Assembly (NCBI GenBank): GCA_026399875.1
Contig: JAPLQF010000021.1
Coordinates: 1-64,000, forward strand
Length of the DNA stretch: 64,000 nt
Direction: 5' to 3'
Origin: Burkholderiales bacterium
Lineage (GTDB): Bacteria; Pseudomonadota; Gammaproteobacteria; Burkholderiales; Burkholderiaceae_E
This document shows positions 62,459-64,000 of the stretch, in pieces; the first letter of the stretch is position 1, and each line of letters starts with the position of its first letter. The position numbers and the translations under genes were made by a program. A model generated the notes under the pieces. It was not told where the DNA came from. It searched no databases and saw only the letters and a list, made by a program, of their open reading frames with translations.

Positions 62459-63996
62459 ATGCCTTACCTGCCGTCCACCTGTGCATCGTCCAGCCTGTCG
62501 GCTATGTGCATTCTCTTGGCCTGCTCGATCAGGCCAATTTCTTTCGATACCAGTTCGAGCGGCTCGGTGCGACCGTGACCCTGGGCAAGAACCGCCTGCA
62601 CAACGACGCGCTCAACTTTGTCTTTGGTGCGCATCTCGGGTTCGACCAGGCGCTGCTGCGCAAGTACGACTGCTTTTTCGTGAACCTCGAACAGATCGGT
62701 GAGGGCGGTGCCAAGCTGTCCGCCGACTATCTGAAGCTGATCTCGATGGGCCCGGTTGTCGACTATGACCTGCGCAATGCTCGGGCCTATTCAAACTATC
62801 CGAGCGACGTGCCGCTGGTCTCCTTCCAGTACGCGCCTTATCTCGAGAGCTCCGCGATTCCACTGGAGGAGCGTCCGATCGATCTGCTGTTTTTCGGCAG
62901 CGTCAATCCTCGCCGCCAGCAATGGATCAATCGCATCGAAGCCTGCGGGCTGAGCGTCTCGACCTTTGACGGCCCGCTGTATGGTCCTGAGCGAGATCAC
63001 TTCATCGCCCAGTCCAAGGCGGTCCTGAATTTCCATTTCTATGACAGCAGCCGCTTCGAGCAGGCTCGGGCTTTCACCTGCCTGTCGCTCGGCACGCCAC
63101 TGATCTCCGAGATCGGTGCTGCGACCCAGGTGCCGGCGGCCTTTGCCGAATCGGTCAGCTGGGTCGAGGACGCCGGTCTCGAGCACTTTTTCACCGAGTC
63201 ATTCGCCACGCCGGCCTGGTTTGCCGCCTCGCGCGCCCGACTCGAGGCCTTCCGCAAGACCGATCCGATCGAGGAATACGCCGATCTGCTGGCTTTTGCC
63301 GTGGGTTACCGCAGGGGACGCGGGCGCGATTCAATGCCCGCGCAGCGCAGCCTGGTCAAGCGGGTGCATATCGGTTCGGGCAAGGACTACAAGCCGGGCT
63401 GGCTCAACCTCGACGTGCTGGCGAGCGCCTTGCCCGATGTCGTGCTCGATCTGGGCAAGCCTCTGAGTTTCCCGCATGACATCGATTCGATCCAGGTCGG
63501 CTCGATGCGCCTGGCCGCCGGCGAGGTCGAGACGATCTATGCCAACAACGTGCTCGAGCATGTGCCGGATTTACCGATGCTGATGCGAAACTGCCTCGAC
63601 CTGCTCAAGGTCGGCGGCGAATTCGTCATCGAGGTGCCGCATGAGCGGGCCCGCACCGCCTGGCAGGATCCAACCCATGTCCGGGCGATGAACGACAACT
63701 CCTGGCTCTACTACACCGACTGGTTCTGGTACCTCGGCTGGTTCGAGCACCGTTTCGTGATTACCGAGTATGCCCATCTCAATGAGCAGGTCCAGCCCTG
63801 CGACCCGAATCAGGCGGCCTTCATGCGGCTGGTGCTGACCAAGGTCGAGACAACGCTGCAGGAGCGCATGACCGCTCGCACTCTGCGGGCTGACTTTGGT
63901 CCGGGAGTCGGGCAAGCGCTGCATGCCGGCCTCGAGCCGGCGAGCGCTGCCGAGAGCGGCCACGGCCGCATCGAGGTCAAGCTGACGCCGTTCTGA
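62455..63996 (+). CDS. Glycosyltransferase-like / SAM methyltransferase fusion protein
   Basis: 513 residues from ATG 62455 (MNALPAVHLCIVQPVGYVHS), overlapping the OGT-like gene stop. Residues about 1-300 look like a GT-B glycosyltransferase: PIDLLFFGSVNPRRQQWINR (FxGxxxxRR), IAQSKAVLNFHFYDSSRFEQ, and FTCLSLGTPLISEIG. After about 325 a class I methyltransferase starts: VHIGSGKDYKPGWLNLDVLA (motif I GSG), then ETIYANNVLEHVPDLPMLMR and FVIEVPHERARTAWQDPTHV. This suggests sugar addition plus methylation in one chain, on a glycan begun by the OGT-like enzyme. The substrate is unknown. It reaches almost to the right edge. Confidence 0.87.
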   Translation: MNALPAVHLCIVQPVGYVHSLGLLDQANFFRYQFERLGATVTLGKNRLHNDALNFVFGAHLGFDQALLRKYDCFFVNLEQIGEGGAKLSADYLKLISMGPVVDYDLRNARAYSNYPSDVPLVSFQYAPYLESSAIPLEERPIDLLFFGSVNPRRQQWINRIEACGLSVSTFDGPLYGPERDHFIAQSKAVLNFHFYDSSRFEQARAFTCLSLGTPLISEIGAATQVPAAFAESVSWVEDAGLEHFFTESFATPAWFAASRARLEAFRKTDPIEEYADLLAFAVGYRRGRGRDSMPAQRSLVKRVHIGSGKDYKPGWLNLDVLASALPDVVLDLGKPLSFPHDIDSIQVGSMRLAAGEVETIYANNVLEHVPDLPMLMRNCLDLLKVGGEFVIEVPHERARTAWQDPTHVRAMNDNSWLYYTDWFWYLGWFEHRFVITEYAHLNEQVQPCDPNQAAFMRLVLTKVETTLQERMTARTLRADFGPGVGQALHAGLEPASAAESGHGRIEVKLTPF

Positions 63997-64000
63997 GCGA

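Overview
The window is GC-rich, tightly packed bacterial chromosome and reads as a betaproteobacterium, most likely Burkholderiales. The clues are a DUF2863 protein, an AttH/FtsX ABC system, a PEP-CTERM protein, a YejABEF transporter, a complete type II secretion (T2SS) cluster, and the rnhA / methyltransferase / dnaQ neighbourhood. It holds about 60 genes, many joined by 4-bp ATGA or GTGA overlaps, one tRNA, and no insertion sequence, prophage or CRISPR array. This placement is inference from gene content; no taxonomic marker such as rRNA is present.

Region 1-9.7 kb (accessory-like, mostly minus strand): a truncated class II aldolase, a small two-helix membrane protein, a decayed PIN-domain gene, a GST, a coupled MFS exporter plus patatin lipoprotein with a well-defined palindromic operator over the promoter, a dienelactone hydrolase and double-hotdog thioesterase bridged by a 30-codon ORF, tRNA-Arg(CCT), a PEP-CTERM/Lcl-type exported protein and a DUF2780 lipoprotein. 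Most of the empty DNA in the window is here.

Region 9.6-24.5 kb: a minus-strand run gspC-thyA-folA-(EF-hand/arginase fusion) faces a plus-strand T2SS operon gspGHIJKLMNDEF. The intergenic DNA between gspC and gspG carries 11-bp direct repeats. The calmodulin-like arginase is the most unusual protein seen here.

Region 24.5-38.1 kb (minus strand except one gene): a coxMSL-like molybdenum hydroxylase, a DUF1232 protein, an aldo/keto reductase, an AttH lipocalin / FtsX-type permease / LolD-like ATPase / alpha-beta hydrolase cluster, and a coupled fabI - hydratase-like lipoprotein - GT2 glycosyltransferase unit.

Region 38.1-64 kb: the yejABEF peptide importer, MltD-like lytic transglycosylase, methyltransferase and rnhA, an aminotransferase, an RND adaptor/pump pair (adaptor with collagen-like tails and an apparent beta-barrel deletion) coupled to a dnaQ-like exonuclease, DUF2863, an orphan soxYZ pair, pdxH, an RhlE-type helicase, a META lipoprotein, a YqjD/YqjE/YqjK-like membrane set, and at the right end an O-GlcNAc-transferase-like enzyme coupled to a glycosyltransferase-methyltransferase fusion.

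No single obvious new multi-gene system stands out. The best leads are the EF-hand arginase, the terminal glycosylation pair, the MFS operator without a local regulator, the altered RND adaptor, and the microORF relay between the hydrolase and the thioesterase.
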